From the NCBI GenBank assembly GCA_945901665.1, contig CAMDLJ010000085.1:1-9140 (forward strand): a stretch of DNA of 9,140 nt. The letters are read 5' to 3'. Shown here piece by piece: positions 1-7,280 of this stretch. A program made the position numbers and the translations under genes. The stretch is from Bordetella parapertussis (GTDB taxonomy: Bacteria > Pseudomonadota > Gammaproteobacteria > Burkholderiales > Burkholderiaceae). The notes beneath the pieces are model-generated. The model worked only from the letters and a program-made list of their open reading frames with translations, was not told the origin of the DNA and did not search any database. How positions within the stretch are numbered: position 1 is the first letter of the stretch; each line of letters starts with the position of its first letter.

Positions 1-87
1 GAGGGTGTCTTTAAAAAGGTGCCGGATCGCGACGAGTTCGCTGCCGACATCAATGAATCACTCATCGTCGAGTTGTATTCACGTTGA
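1..87 (+). CDS. rpsD: 30S ribosomal protein S4, C-terminal end (partial)
   Basis: The window opens in frame inside a gene whose last 28 residues read EGVFKKVPDRDEFAADINES followed by LIVELYSR and a TGA stop. This is the highly conserved C-terminus of ribosomal protein S4, which ends in VELYSR in most proteobacteria. S4 binds 16S rRNA, nucleates assembly of the small subunit and is also a translational repressor of the alpha operon in E. coli. Its place directly before rpoA is the standard alpha-operon order. The start and most of the gene lie outside the window. Confidence 0.96.
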   Translation, partial: EGVFKKVPDRDEFAADINESLIVELYSR

Positions 88-197
88 TCGCGGTTGTTCA
101 TCAACCTTGTCGTTCCCAGGCCGACTGCGCAGCCTGTCTGGGTGAGAAATCCAGCCTTACCGGTGTAACGAACCGGGGGTATTGAGAGGAAGTCCGA
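88..197 (+). other. rpsD-rpoA intergenic leader with small inverted repeats
   Basis: This 110-base gap has no open reading frame of note. It holds short inverted repeats: GTTGAT (83-88) with ATCAAC (100-105), the overlapping and mutually exclusive GGTTG (92-96) with CAACC (102-106), and CAGGC (117-121) with GCCTG (132-136). None is followed by a convincing T-run, so I do not call a terminator; transcription from rpsD probably continues into rpoA. The rpoA ribosome binding site AGAGGA (185-190) ends the gap. Any regulatory role of the hairpins is speculation. Confidence 0.35.
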
Positions 198-1190
198 ATG
201 CAGACGAATTTGTTGAAACCCAAAGCCATTCACGTTGAACCCATTGGGCACAACCGTGCCCGTGTCGTGCTCGAACCGTTTGAGCGTGGTTATGGACACA
301 CGTTGGGCAACGCACTGCGCCGCGTGCTGTTGTCCTCGATGGTCGGCTACGCTGTGACCGAAGTCACCATCGCTGGCGTGGTCCATGAGTACTCCACCAT
401 TGATGGCGTGCAAGAAGATGTGGTCAACATCTTGTTGAACCTCAAGGGTGTGGTGTTCAAGTTGCACAACCGCGACGAAGTCACCCTGAGCCTGCGCAAA
501 GAAGGCGAAGGCCAAGTCACGGCAGCAGACATCCAGACCCCGCACGATGTGGAAATCATCAACCCCGGGCACCTGATTGCCAACTTGTCGCAAGGCGGCA
601 AGATTGACATCCAACTCAAGGTTGAAAAGGGCCGTGGCTATGTGCCGGGCACTGTTCGCCGTTATGGCGAAGAGCCATCCAAGTCGATTGGCCGCATTGT
701 GTTGGACGCATCTTTTGCGCCCATCAAGCGCGTGAGCTACAGCGTGGAAAATGCCCGCGTTGAGCAGCGCACCGACCTTGACCGCTTGGTGGTGGACATC
801 GAGACCAATGGCGCCATCACCGCAGAAGACGCGGTGCGCGCTTCGGCCAAAATTTTGGTGGAACAGTTGGCGGTTTTTGCCCAACTCGAAGGCAATGAAT
901 TGGCCGCCTTTGACTCGCCCACACCGCGTGGTGCGCAGCAGTTCGATCCGATTTTGTTGCGCCCTGTGGACGAGCTCGAACTCACCGTTCGTTCTGCCAA
1001 CTGCCTCAAAGCTGAAAACATTTACTACATTGGCGATTTGATTCAGCGCTCCGAAAACGAGTTGCTCAAGACCCCCAATTTGGGCCGTAAATCGCTCAAC
1101 GAAATCAAAGAAGTGCTGGCCTCGCGTGGCCTGACCTTGGGCATGAAGCTGGAAAGCTGGCCGCCCGCAGGTTTGGACAGCAAGCGCTGA
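198..1190 (+). CDS. rpoA: DNA-directed RNA polymerase subunit alpha
   Basis: This 330-residue protein has the full length usual for betaproteobacterial RpoA. The N-terminal domain (residues 1 to about 235) dimerises and carries the assembly platform for beta and beta-prime; the conserved [17 protein letters not shown] is at 31-47. A linker around 236-250 leads to the C-terminal domain, where [11 protein letters not shown] starts at residue 265. The residues that touch UP-element DNA and activators in E. coli (R265, N268, C269, K271) therefore fall at identical numbers here. The [14 protein letters not shown] helix-hairpin-helix segment is at 294-307. The ATG at 198 is supported by AGAGGA seven bases upstream. 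It is flanked by rpsD and rplQ as in other proteobacterial alpha operons. Nothing unusual is seen. Confidence 0.98.
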   Translation: MQTNLLKPKAIHVEPIGHNRARVVLEPFERGYGHTLGNALRRVLLSSMVGYAVTEVTIAGVVHEYSTIDGVQEDVVNILLNLKGVVFKLHNRDEVTLSLRKEGEGQVTAADIQTPHDVEIINPGHLIANLSQGGKIDIQLKVEKGRGYVPGTVRRYGEEPSKSIGRIVLDASFAPIKRVSYSVENARVEQRTDLDRLVVDIETNGAITAEDAVRASAKILVEQLAVFAQLEGNELAAFDSPTPRGAQQFDPILLRPVDELELTVRSANCLKAENIYYIGDLIQRSENELLKTPNLGRKSLNEIKEVLASRGLTLGMKLESWPPAGLDSKR

Positions 1191-1212
1191 GCCACACAGA
1201 CATCCGTCCCCT

Positions 1213-1236
1213 GGCCGTACCTGATACGGCGGCCGG
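1213..1236 (+). other. Inverted repeat in the rpoA-rplQ gap
   Basis: The 71-base gap between rpoA and rplQ holds a perfect 6-bp inverted repeat, GCCGTA (1214-1219) and TACGGC (1225-1230), with a 5-base loop. An alternative outer pairing is CTGGCC (1211-1216) with GGCCGG (1231-1236), allowing one G-T wobble. No T-run follows, so it is not an intrinsic terminator. It may be an mRNA processing or stability element, or chance in GC-rich DNA. Confidence 0.3.
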
Positions 1237-1261
1237 CAAAACAAGCTAGAAAGGATCCACC

Positions 1262-1657
1262 ATGCGTCACGGACACGGACTTCGCAAACTCAACCGCACC
1301 AGCGAGCACCGCCTCGCCATGTTGCGCAACATGATGAACTCGTTGATTGCCCACGAGGTCATCAAAACCACAGTGCCTAAAGCCAAAGAGCTGCGCCGCG
1401 TGGTTGAGCCCATGATCACACTGGCCAAAGAGCCGACCTTGGCCAACAAGCGCCTGGCCTTTAACCGCTTGCGCGACCGCGACAGCGTGGTCAAGCTGTT
1501 CGCTGATTTGGGTCCTCGCTACAAAGCACGCCCAGGTGGTTACACGCGCATTTTGAAAATGGGCTACCGCGTGGGTGACAACGCACCCATGGCTTTGGTT
1601 GAATTGGTCGACCGCCCAGAAATAACTGTCAGCAGTGAGCCAAACACCGCTGAGTGA
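1262..1657 (+). CDS. rplQ: 50S ribosomal protein L17
   Basis: The 131-residue product begins [20 protein letters not shown], the unmistakable start of bacterial L17, and continues with the conserved segment that includes RNMMNSLI and [15 protein letters not shown]. The [16 protein letters not shown] stretch near residues 94-112 and the ALVELVD end of the core domain are also typical. E. coli L17 is 127 residues, so the length is normal. L17 binds 23S rRNA near the exit tunnel. The ATG is preceded by AAAGGA (1250-1255), six bases upstream. It is the last protein gene of the alpha operon and is followed after 19 bases by a tRNA gene, with no terminator between. Confidence 0.98.
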   Translation: MRHGHGLRKLNRTSEHRLAMLRNMMNSLIAHEVIKTTVPKAKELRRVVEPMITLAKEPTLANKRLAFNRLRDRDSVVKLFADLGPRYKARPGGYTRILKMGYRVGDNAPMALVELVDRPEITVSSEPNTAE

Positions 1658-1659
1658 GA

Positions 1660-1665
1660 TAGAAT
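1660..1665 (+). promoter_or_regulatory. Possible -10 element for tRNA-fMet
   Basis: TAGAAT matches the sigma-70 -10 consensus at five of six positions and lies 11 bases before the mature tRNA 5' end, directly after the rplQ stop codon. The region 17 bases upstream (around 1636-1642) has no good -35 hexamer. It may be a weak or extended promoter that lets the tRNA be transcribed independently of the alpha operon; the match could also be chance. Confidence 0.35.
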
Positions 1666-1676
1666 CACCCTCTTGC

Positions 1677-1753
<77 letters not shown>

Positions 1754-1782
1754 AATTTTCAGTGGCATCCATGCTGAAACCC

Positions 1783-1813
1783 AAACGCCCACTTTTGAGT
1801 GGGCGTTTTCTTT
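1783..1813 (+). terminator. Rho-independent terminator after tRNA-fMet
   Basis: A perfect 11-bp stem, AAACGCCCACT (1783-1793) and AGTGGGCGTTT (1798-1808), closes a 4-base TTTG loop and runs into TTTTCTTT (1806-1813). This is a strong intrinsic terminator lying 30 bases after the tRNA CCA end. It probably terminates both tRNA-fMet transcripts and alpha-operon readthrough. The stem also has an A-run before it, so it could act partly in the other orientation. Confidence 0.9.
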
Positions 1814-1821
1814 GGTAAAAA
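1795..1821 (+). promoter_or_regulatory. Possible promoter of the hydrolase gene, inside the terminator
   Basis: TTGAGT (1795-1800), in the terminator loop and 3' arm, resembles a -35 box at four of six positions. TAAAAA (1816-1821) resembles a -10 box at four of six, with a 15-base spacer (16 if AAAAAT at 1817-1822 is used). A transcript from here would begin near 1828-1829, at or next to the hydrolase ATG, giving an essentially leaderless mRNA. The matches are modest and the spacer is short, so this is a weak prediction. Confidence 0.2.
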
Positions 1822-1828
1822 TGAAACC

Positions 1829-2662
1829 ATGCGCGACCCCGTTTTAAAAGCCTTGCAAACACGTGCAGAACGCGTCCACATCGTTGTCGATGGGGTACAG
1901 CAAGTCTGGCATGTGTGGAACCGATCGCACACCAAGCCCCTGGTGCTGCTGCACGGGGGCAGTGGAAGTTGGACGCATTGGGTGCGCAACATCGATGCCT
2001 TGTCGCAGCAGCATGCCGTGTGGGCCATGGATTTGCCTGGCATGGGCGACTCTGATTTGCCGCCCAATGCCAAAGACGCCGATGACATTGCCCCTTGGGT
2101 GGCACAAGGCATGGCGCAGGTGGTGGCGGGGCATGCCTGTCCCGTGATGGGTTTTTCTTTTGGCGGCTTGACGGCGGGTTTTGTGGCCGCCAGACACCCT
2201 GAACGCGTGTCCCGCCTGCTGCTGGTGGGCGTACCCGGGTTGGGCATGTTTGGCGACACATTGCCCTTGCGAGGCTTCTTGCCGGAGATGGACCAGGACC
2301 AACGCGATGCGGTGCACCGGCACAACTTGATGAGCATCATGTTGGCCCATGAAACATCGTTGTCCGATCAAACCTTGGAAATCCAAGAGAAAAACGTGGT
2401 GCGCGATCGGCTGCGGCGGCGCCGCATAGCGCGCAGCACGGTGATGATGGATTTGCAAACCCAGTGGCGTTGCCCGGTGCACGCCTTGTGGGGTGCACTG
2501 GACGCTTTGTATCTGGAGAACCTGGCGTGCGCACCCGAGCGCTTGAAACAATGCGATTTGCGCGACCTGACCTTGTTGGCCGACACCGGACATTGGGCCA
2601 ACTACGAAAATGCCAGCGCCTTTAACGACTGGGCGCTCGCACAACTGGCTGCATCCGTTTAA
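1829..2662 (+). CDS. Alpha/beta-fold hydrolase
   Basis: This 277-residue protein has the alpha/beta-hydrolase layout. LVLLHGGSGSW (38-48) carries the HGG oxyanion turn, MDLPGMGDSD is at 67-76, and the nucleophile elbow GFSFGG (108-113) gives Ser110. WGALD (221-225) supplies the acid and DTGHW (252-256) supplies His255. A lid insertion spans about 140-205 and includes an Arg-rich stretch, RLRRRRIAR. The fold suits esterases, thioesterases and C-C bond hydrolases; the substrate cannot be read from the sequence. A GTG at 1799 in the same frame would put the start inside the terminator stem, so I chose ATG 1829, although no clear Shine-Dalgarno sequence precedes it. The gene converges on the aromatic-degradation operon, so a role in that pathway (for example CoA-thioester or ring-product hydrolysis) is possible but unproven. 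Confidence 0.85.
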   Translation: MRDPVLKALQTRAERVHIVVDGVQQVWHVWNRSHTKPLVLLHGGSGSWTHWVRNIDALSQQHAVWAMDLPGMGDSDLPPNAKDADDIAPWVAQGMAQVVAGHACPVMGFSFGGLTAGFVAARHPERVSRLLLVGVPGLGMFGDTLPLRGFLPEMDQDQRDAVHRHNLMSIMLAHETSLSDQTLEIQEKNVVRDRLRRRRIARSTVMMDLQTQWRCPVHALWGALDALYLENLACAPERLKQCDLRDLTLLADTGHWANYENASAFNDWALAQLAASV

Positions 2663-2736
2663 AGGTCGACACAAGCCGGGCACTGGTTGCGTCAGTGATC
2701 TGGCGCAAGCGCTGCCACATGGGCGCAGCTCGGGGC
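2663..2736. other. Convergent intergenic gap
   Basis: This 74-base gap separates the hydrolase stop from the stop of the RidA-like gene on the opposite strand. It contains small dyads such as TGGC/GCCA (2700-2716) and GCTGC/GCAGC (2711-2729), but no T-run on either strand that would make a convincing bidirectional terminator. Nothing else is seen. Confidence 0.4.
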
Positions 2737-3141
2737 TTAAGACACTGGGTCGGGCAATACAGCGGTGACTTCGATCTCGACCAAGGCACGTTCCTCCACC
2801 AAGCCACTCACCGCCACGCAGGTCATGGCTGGGAAGTTGCGCCCCATCACATCGCGGTAAACCGGGCCCAGGCCCTTGAGGGCCGCCACATACAAGTCGC
2901 GGCTGGTCACATACCAAGTCATGCGCACCATGTGCTCAGGGCCCGCACCAGCGGCTTGCAACACCGCCAAGATGTTGCGCAAGGCCTGGCCGGTTTGCTG
3001 TAAAAAATCATCGCTTTCAAATTGCTGTTGGGCATTCCAGCCCACCATGCCGCCGACAAAAATTTGGGTGCCACGGGCGGCAATGCCATTGGCGTAGCCC
3101 TTGGGGCGCTCCCAGCCCTCGGGTTGTATCAACTGGTGCAT
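2737..3141 (-). CDS. RidA-family protein lacking the conserved arginine
   Basis: The 134-residue product matches the YjgF/YER057c/UK114 (Rid) family in length and pattern. It has AARGTQIFVGGMVGWN (21-36), a helix with QTGQALRNILAVLQAAGAG (49-67), and the C-terminal strand pair containing CVAV and VEIEVTAV (108-128). Rid proteins form trimers and, in the RidA subgroup, hydrolyse reactive enamines and imines using an arginine (R105 in E. coli). By alignment on P-A-x-x-C-V-x-V-x-R-L, that arginine is replaced by Gly113 here, so this is probably one of the other Rid subgroups. It is the last gene of the catabolic operon, 8 bases after the ligase stop, with only a weak AAAGA-type ribosome binding site. 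The predicted pathway intermediate is an enamine, which makes a role in deamination attractive but unproven. Confidence 0.88.
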   Translation of the reverse strand: MHQLIQPEGWERPKGYANGIAARGTQIFVGGMVGWNAQQQFESDDFLQQTGQALRNILAVLQAAGAGPEHMVRMTWYVTSRDLYVAALKGLGPVYRDVMGRNFPAMTCVAVSGLVEERALVEIEVTAVLPDPVS

Positions 3142-3149
3142 AAGATCTT

Positions 3150-4769
3150 TCAGGTGTTGGCCATTTGGCGCAATTTAAATCGTTGCAACTTGCCGGTTTC
3201 GGTGCGGGGAAGTTGGGTGACGAAGCTGATTTCGCGGGGGTATTTGTAAGGCGCCAAGCTGGCCTTGACATGGTCTTGCAGCAGCTTGACCAAATCGCTG
3301 TCGCCCTCATGGGGTGGGCGCAACACGCAATAGGCTTTGATGATCATGCCGCGCTCGGCATCGGTCTTGCCCACCACACCACATTCGGCAACAGCAGGGT
3401 GCTTGAGCAGCGCATCTTCCACCTCGGGGCCGCCGACGTTGTATCCCGCGGTGATGATCATGTCGTCATCGCGCGCTTGGTAATGGAAGTAACCATCATC
3501 GTCTTGCAAAAATGCGTCGCCTGGGTAGTTCCAGCCCGATTGCACATAGCGTTGCTGGCGCTCATCGTCCAAGTAACGGCAGCCGGTGGGACCGATCACA
3601 GCCAAGCGGCCCACCTGGTTGCGTGGCAGCTCCTGGCCGTGTGTGTCAACCACCTTGGCTTGGTAACCGGGCACGACTTTGCCGATGGCGCCGCGCCGCA
3701 CCTCGCCGCCTGCCGAGGAAATGAAGATGTGAAACATCTCGGTGGCGCCAATGCCGTCGAGCATTTCCAAGCCGCTGGCTTGTTTCCACAATTGGCGTGT
3801 GGCGTCGGGCAAGCCCTCGCCAGCGCTGACACTCAAGCGCAGGCTGGGCACCTTACCCGGTTGGATGTGGGCTGCCATTTGGCGATAAAACGTGGGTGCG
3901 GTGTAGCAAATGGTGCAGCCGACTTGGGCCATCACGTCGACCATGGTGGCGGGCGTATAGGGCTGGTCGTGAAAATACACCGAACAACCAGCCCACATCG
4001 GAAACACCAGCAACCCGCCCAAACCAAAGGTGAATGCCAAAGGGGGAGAGCCCATCACGATATCGTTGGGTGAGGCACGCAAGACATGGCGCGGCCAGGC
4101 CTCGCATGCGCTCAAGATGTCGCGGTGGCTGTGGGCTGCGGCTTTGGGGGTGCCGGTGGTGCCCGAGGTAAAGGCCAGCATGGCAATGTCATCGGCATGC
4201 GTGGGACAGGCGCTGAAGTTGCCGTTGTGGGCCGCTGCGCGCACGGCCAAAGACCCAGGTGCGTCCATCAGATTGAAAGGCACGATGGTGTGCAGTGCCG
4301 GCTGTTGTTGCTGGGCCAATTCCAATTCGTGCAGCAAAGTGGCGTCGCACAGTGCCACGCTGGGCTGGGCTTTGGCGATGATCTCGCTCAACTCCTTGGC
4401 GCGCAACAAGGGCATGGTGGCCACAGAGACCATGCCAGCCTTGACCACCCCCAGCCAAGCCAAGGCCAAACCGATGGAATTGCCCCCGCGCAACAACACC
4501 CGGTTGCCTGGAACCAGCCCCAAGTCGTGTACCAGCACTTGCGCAATGCGGTCGACGCGCTCGCGCGCTTCGCGGTAGCTCAAGGTGATGCGGGGAGACC
4601 GCAGCATGGGCTGGTCGCCCCAACCCTTTTCATCAGCCCGATCGAGCAGCTCTTGAACCAAATTGAGCTGATCGGCGAATTGCAGTTCGGGCAAATCGCG
4701 CAGCATTTGCGGTTGTCGCGATGCAGGGGGCAGGCGATCAATGACAAACCGGTCAATGTGTGCGCTCAT
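3150..4769 (-). CDS. Acyl-CoA synthetase, benzoate/2-aminobenzoate-CoA ligase type
   Basis: This 539-residue ANL-superfamily enzyme should join an aromatic acid to CoA through an acyl-adenylate. The core motifs are present in order: phosphate loop [10 protein letters not shown] (200-209), GATEM (341-345) for adenine and Mg contacts, YPGD (415-418) with the ribose-binding Asp, hinge region [20 protein letters not shown] (432-451), and the catalytic lysine K527 in [14 protein letters not shown]. Length and the overall pattern fit benzoate-CoA and 2-aminobenzoate-CoA ligases better than acetyl-CoA synthetases. The neighbouring monooxygenase/reductase fusion favours 2-aminobenzoate (anthranilate); salicylate or another 2-substituted benzoate is the main alternative. 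The ATG overlaps the stop of the upstream dehydrogenase as ATGA, and AAGGGGG about eight bases upstream is a good ribosome binding site. No truncation is seen. Confidence 0.9.
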   Translation of the reverse strand: MSAHIDRFVIDRLPPASRQPQMLRDLPELQFADQLNLVQELLDRADEKGWGDQPMLRSPRITLSYREARERVDRIAQVLVHDLGLVPGNRVLLRGGNSIGLALAWLGVVKAGMVSVATMPLLRAKELSEIIAKAQPSVALCDATLLHELELAQQQQPALHTIVPFNLMDAPGSLAVRAAAHNGNFSACPTHADDIAMLAFTSGTTGTPKAAAHSHRDILSACEAWPRHVLRASPNDIVMGSPPLAFTFGLGGLLVFPMWAGCSVYFHDQPYTPATMVDVMAQVGCTICYTAPTFYRQMAAHIQPGKVPSLRLSVSAGEGLPDATRQLWKQASGLEMLDGIGATEMFHIFISSAGGEVRRGAIGKVVPGYQAKVVDTHGQELPRNQVGRLAVIGPTGCRYLDDERQQRYVQSGWNYPGDAFLQDDDGYFHYQARDDDMIITAGYNVGGPEVEDALLKHPAVAECGVVGKTDAERGMIIKAYCVLRPPHEGDSDLVKLLQDHVKASLAPYKYPREISFVTQLPRTETGKLQRFKLRQMANT

Positions 4770-5941
4770 GTGGACACCCCCTTGAGAACAGATTTGCCCA
4801 TGATGAGCAATTGCACTTCGCTGGCACCTTCGTAAATGCGCAGGGCGCGGATATCGCGGTACAAGGCCTCTACCTTGACGCCCACTTCAACACCGCGCCC
4901 ACCATGCATTTGCAGCGCCATGTCGATGACGCGCTGGGCGTTTTCAGTGGCGGTGTACTTCGCCATGGCCGCGGCTTGGGTGTAGGCGGCCGCTTGTTCG
5001 CCACTGCTGCCTTGGGTGTCGCGCATCCAAGCGGCGCGGTAGGTGAGCAAAGCGGCCGCATCCACCAAGGCGGCCATTTCGCCCAACCGTGCTTGGGTCA
5101 ATTGAAAATCGGCCAGGGTTTGCCCAAACATGCGCCGGTTCTGCGCATGCTGCGTGGCTTCGTGCAAAGCGCGCCTGGCCATGCCCAGGGCAGCGGCCGC
5201 TACCGATGCGCGAAAAATATCCAAGGTGCGCATGGCCAATTTGAAGCCGCCGTGGGTGTCACCCAATTGGGCCTGCGCGCTGACTTGGCAGTCGGAGAAG
5301 GTCAGGGTCGCCAAGGGGTGCGGCGACATGACATGCAGGTGGGCCGTGCTGTCCAAGCCCGGGTTGTCCGCATCCACGATGAAGGCCGTGATGCCGCGCG
5401 CACCGGCTTTCGGGTCGGTTTTGGCAAACACCACATAAAAGTCGGCGATGCCGCCGTTGCTGATCCAGGTCTTTTGGCCTTGGAGCACATGGCCTGCGGT
5501 GCTGGCTTGGGCGCTGGTCAGCATGCCCGCCACATCGGACCCCGCATCAGGTTCGCTCAATGCAAAGGCGGCGATTTTCTGCCCCTGGGCCACAGCGGGC
5601 AGGTATTGGGCTTGCTGGGCGGGCGTGCCCGCCAGCGTGATGGCACCGCTGCCCAAGCCTTGCATGGCAAAAGCAAAATCGGCCAAGGGTGAGTGCCAGG
5701 CCAAGGTTTCGCGCAAGATCACCAGTGCGCGCGAATCCAGGTGTGGCAAGGCACCCCCATGCGCTGCGGGCACACAGTAACGCAACCAGCCGCCTTGGGC
5801 CAAGCGTTGCACCCATTCGCGACAAGCTTGGCGGTCATCGCGCTCGTCAACTTCTTGGCTGGGGCACCACGCGTGCAAGCCTTGCGCCAGAGCTTGGTGT
5901 TGCGCATCAAAAAAGGGCAAATGCCATTGGGGTGCGCGCAT
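4766..5941 (-). CDS. Acyl-CoA dehydrogenase family protein
   Basis: The 391-residue flavoprotein has the normal acyl-CoA dehydrogenase length and domains: N-terminal helices (1 to about 120), a beta domain with signature [11 protein letters not shown] (126-136) and WISNGG (159-164), and C-terminal helices. [12 protein letters not shown] (269-280) and MHGGRGV (345-351) are the FAD and dimer-contact segments. IYEGASEVQ (369-377) supplies the expected catalytic base Glu371. The enzyme would dehydrogenate a CoA thioester, passing electrons to ETF. In this operon the substrate is probably a reduced alicyclic CoA intermediate made by the monooxygenase/reductase fusion, not a fatty acid. Its start lies 1 base after the crotonase stop. 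The Shine-Dalgarno AAAGGGGAC is written in the last codons of the crotonase gene. Its own stop overlaps the ligase start. Confidence 0.92.
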   Translation of the reverse strand: MRAPQWHLPFFDAQHQALAQGLHAWCPSQEVDERDDRQACREWVQRLAQGGWLRYCVPAAHGGALPHLDSRALVILRETLAWHSPLADFAFAMQGLGSGAITLAGTPAQQAQYLPAVAQGQKIAAFALSEPDAGSDVAGMLTSAQASTAGHVLQGQKTWISNGGIADFYVVFAKTDPKAGARGITAFIVDADNPGLDSTAHLHVMSPHPLATLTFSDCQVSAQAQLGDTHGGFKLAMRTLDIFRASVAAAALGMARRALHEATQHAQNRRMFGQTLADFQLTQARLGEMAALVDAAALLTYRAAWMRDTQGSSGEQAAAYTQAAAMAKYTATENAQRVIDMALQMHGGRGVEVGVKVEALYRDIRALRIYEGASEVQLLIMGKSVLKGVST

Positions 5942-5942
5942 T

Positions 5943-6797
5943 TCAGTCCCCTTTGAAAACAGGTTTCTCTTTGGCCGAAAAGGCTTTGTAGGCGCGGGTG
6001 AAGTCCTGGGTTTGCATGCAAATCGCTTGGGCTTGGGCCTCCGCCTCGATGGCTTGCTCCAGCGTCATGGCCCATTCTTGGTGCAGCATGGTTTTGGTCA
6101 TGCCGTGCGCGAAGCTCGGCCCTTGGGCGATTTGCAAAGCCATTTTTTGGGCTGCTGCACCGACGTCAGCGCTGGTGTGCAAGCTGTTGAAAAAGCCCCA
6201 GGCCAAACCCTCTTGGCCGGTCATGGCGCGACCGGTGTAAAGCAACTCGCTGGCCCGCCCTTGCCCGATCACGCGGGGCAGCAAGGCGCAGGCACCCATG
6301 TCGGCCCCCGCCAAGCCCACGCGGGTGAACAGGTAGGCCACCCGGGCTGCTTCGGTGCCCATGCGCAGGTCGCTGGCCAGGGCGATCATGGCGCCCGCCC
6401 CAGCACACACGCCATCAATGGCGGCCACGATGGGTTGCGGGCAAGCCCGCATGGCTTTGACCAAGTCGCCCGTCATGCGGGTGAAGTTCATCAACTCGGG
6501 CATGCTCATTTGGGTCAATGGACCAATGATTTCGTGCACATCACCGCCCGAGCAAAAGTTGCCCCCCGCGCCTTGCACCACCACCGCGCGCACATCAGTG
6601 GCATAACGCAAGGCGTTGAATCGGTCACGCAATTCGGCGTAGGAGTCAAAGGTGAGGGGGTTTTTGCGCTCAGGCCGGTTCAGCGTGACCGTGGCCACGC
6701 CATCGTGGCAGGCCCAGTGGAAATGGGTGGCGGCTTGTCCCGCTTGTGCGCTGTATTGCGCATGCATGGGGTTGGGGGTGGTCATGTAATGGTTCAC
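5943..6797 (-). CDS. Crotonase (enoyl-CoA hydratase)-family protein
   Basis: The 284-residue product is a crotonase-superfamily member. It shows [14 protein letters not shown] (37-50), the oxyanion-hole segment [13 protein letters not shown] (78-90), and the second oxyanion segment [14 protein letters not shown] (132-145). Aligned with rat crotonase, the two catalytic glutamates E144 and E164 are replaced by Met137 and Phe157, so plain enoyl-CoA hydration is doubtful. [13 protein letters not shown] (157-169) places Asp166 near the active site as a possible substitute. Family members also catalyse isomerisation, ring opening, C-C cleavage and dehalogenation. The start is the GTG at 6797, which overlaps the MarR stop as GTGA and has GGAG five bases upstream. 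The in-frame ATG four codons later would lie too far from that site. Context suggests an alicyclic CoA intermediate as substrate. Confidence 0.88.
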   Translation of the reverse strand: MNHYMTTPNPMHAQYSAQAGQAATHFHWACHDGVATVTLNRPERKNPLTFDSYAELRDRFNALRYATDVRAVVVQGAGGNFCSGGDVHEIIGPLTQMSMPELMNFTRMTGDLVKAMRACPQPIVAAIDGVCAGAGAMIALASDLRMGTEAARVAYLFTRVGLAGADMGACALLPRVIGQGRASELLYTGRAMTGQEGLAWGFFNSLHTSADVGAAAQKMALQIAQGPSFAHGMTKTMLHQEWAMTLEQAIEAEAQAQAICMQTQDFTRAYKAFSAKEKPVFKGD

Positions 6798-7273
6798 GGT
6801 GTCTCCGTTTCTGGGGTGGTATGGGTGTGTTGCTTGACGCGTCCGAGCAGTTTGTAAAGGGTTTGAATCTCTTTTTCACTCAAGCTGTCAAAGGCCGACA
6901 CGATCCAGGCTTCGTGCTGCTGGGCCATGTCTCGAAAAGTGTTTCTGCCCTTGAGGGTGAGGCGGATGCGCCATGCGCGCCGATCTTCCACCACATCGAG
7001 CCGCTCGACCAAGCCCTCGCGGGTGAGTTGGTCGGTGATGGCGGTGATGTTGCCGCCGGTGACCATCATGCGCCGGGACAACTCGTTCATCTTCATGCCC
7101 TCGGGCGCGCGCTCAAGCTGCGCCATCAGGTCAAAGCGCGGCAAGGTGGTGTCAAACTGGGTGCGCAATTGGCCGCGCACTTGTTTTTCAATCAGCTGGG
7201 TGCAGGTGAGCAAGCGCAGCCACAGGCGCAAAGATTCGGGGTGCTCACTGTGGGCGCGGGCTTCCAAATCCAT
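6794..7273 (-). CDS. MarR-family transcriptional regulator
   Basis: The 159-residue protein has the MarR winged-helix layout: an N-terminal dimer helix (about 12-40), [20 protein letters not shown] (47-66) leading into the helix-turn-helix, recognition helix near 72-86 ([19 protein letters not shown]), and a wing with [14 protein letters not shown] (93-106). C-terminal dimer helices end around 147. The ATG at 7273 fits the family start; a longer same-frame extension to 7483 would overlap the upstream fusion gene and encodes unlike-protein sequence, so it is rejected. The ribosome binding site is weak. The gene lies 7 bases after the fusion gene and its stop overlaps the crotonase start. MarR proteins in aromatic-CoA clusters (for example BadR and CouR) usually repress until an aromatic CoA thioester binds; that role here is inferred. 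Its operator would lie beyond the right edge. Confidence 0.92.
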   Translation of the reverse strand: MDLEARAHSEHPESLRLWLRLLTCTQLIEKQVRGQLRTQFDTTLPRFDLMAQLERAPEGMKMNELSRRMMVTGGNITAITDQLTREGLVERLDVVEDRRAWRIRLTLKGRNTFRDMAQQHEAWIVSAFDSLSEKEIQTLYKLLGRVKQHTHTTPETETP

Positions 7274-7280
7274 GGTGAAT

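Noticed and set aside
2690..2730. Bidirectional terminator between the convergent genes
   Set aside because: The small dyads there are short and lack a T-run on either strand, so a terminator call is not supported.
1844..2917. 357-codon - strand frame overlapping the hydrolase and the end of the RidA-like gene
   Set aside because: It is antisense to a hydrolase with a complete catalytic triad, shows no recognisable motif, and crosses the convergent gap.
3165..4073. Long + strand frame opposite the CoA ligase
   Set aside because: It is a shadow of the ligase in GC-rich codon usage, with His/Gly/Ala-rich composition and no domain pattern.
4760..5692. 310-codon + strand frame opposite the acyl-CoA dehydrogenase
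   Set aside because: The opposite strand carries all acyl-CoA dehydrogenase motifs; this frame is only its complement.
6012..6857. 281-codon + strand frame opposite the crotonase
   Set aside because: It is the antisense shadow of the crotonase gene and has no motif of its own.
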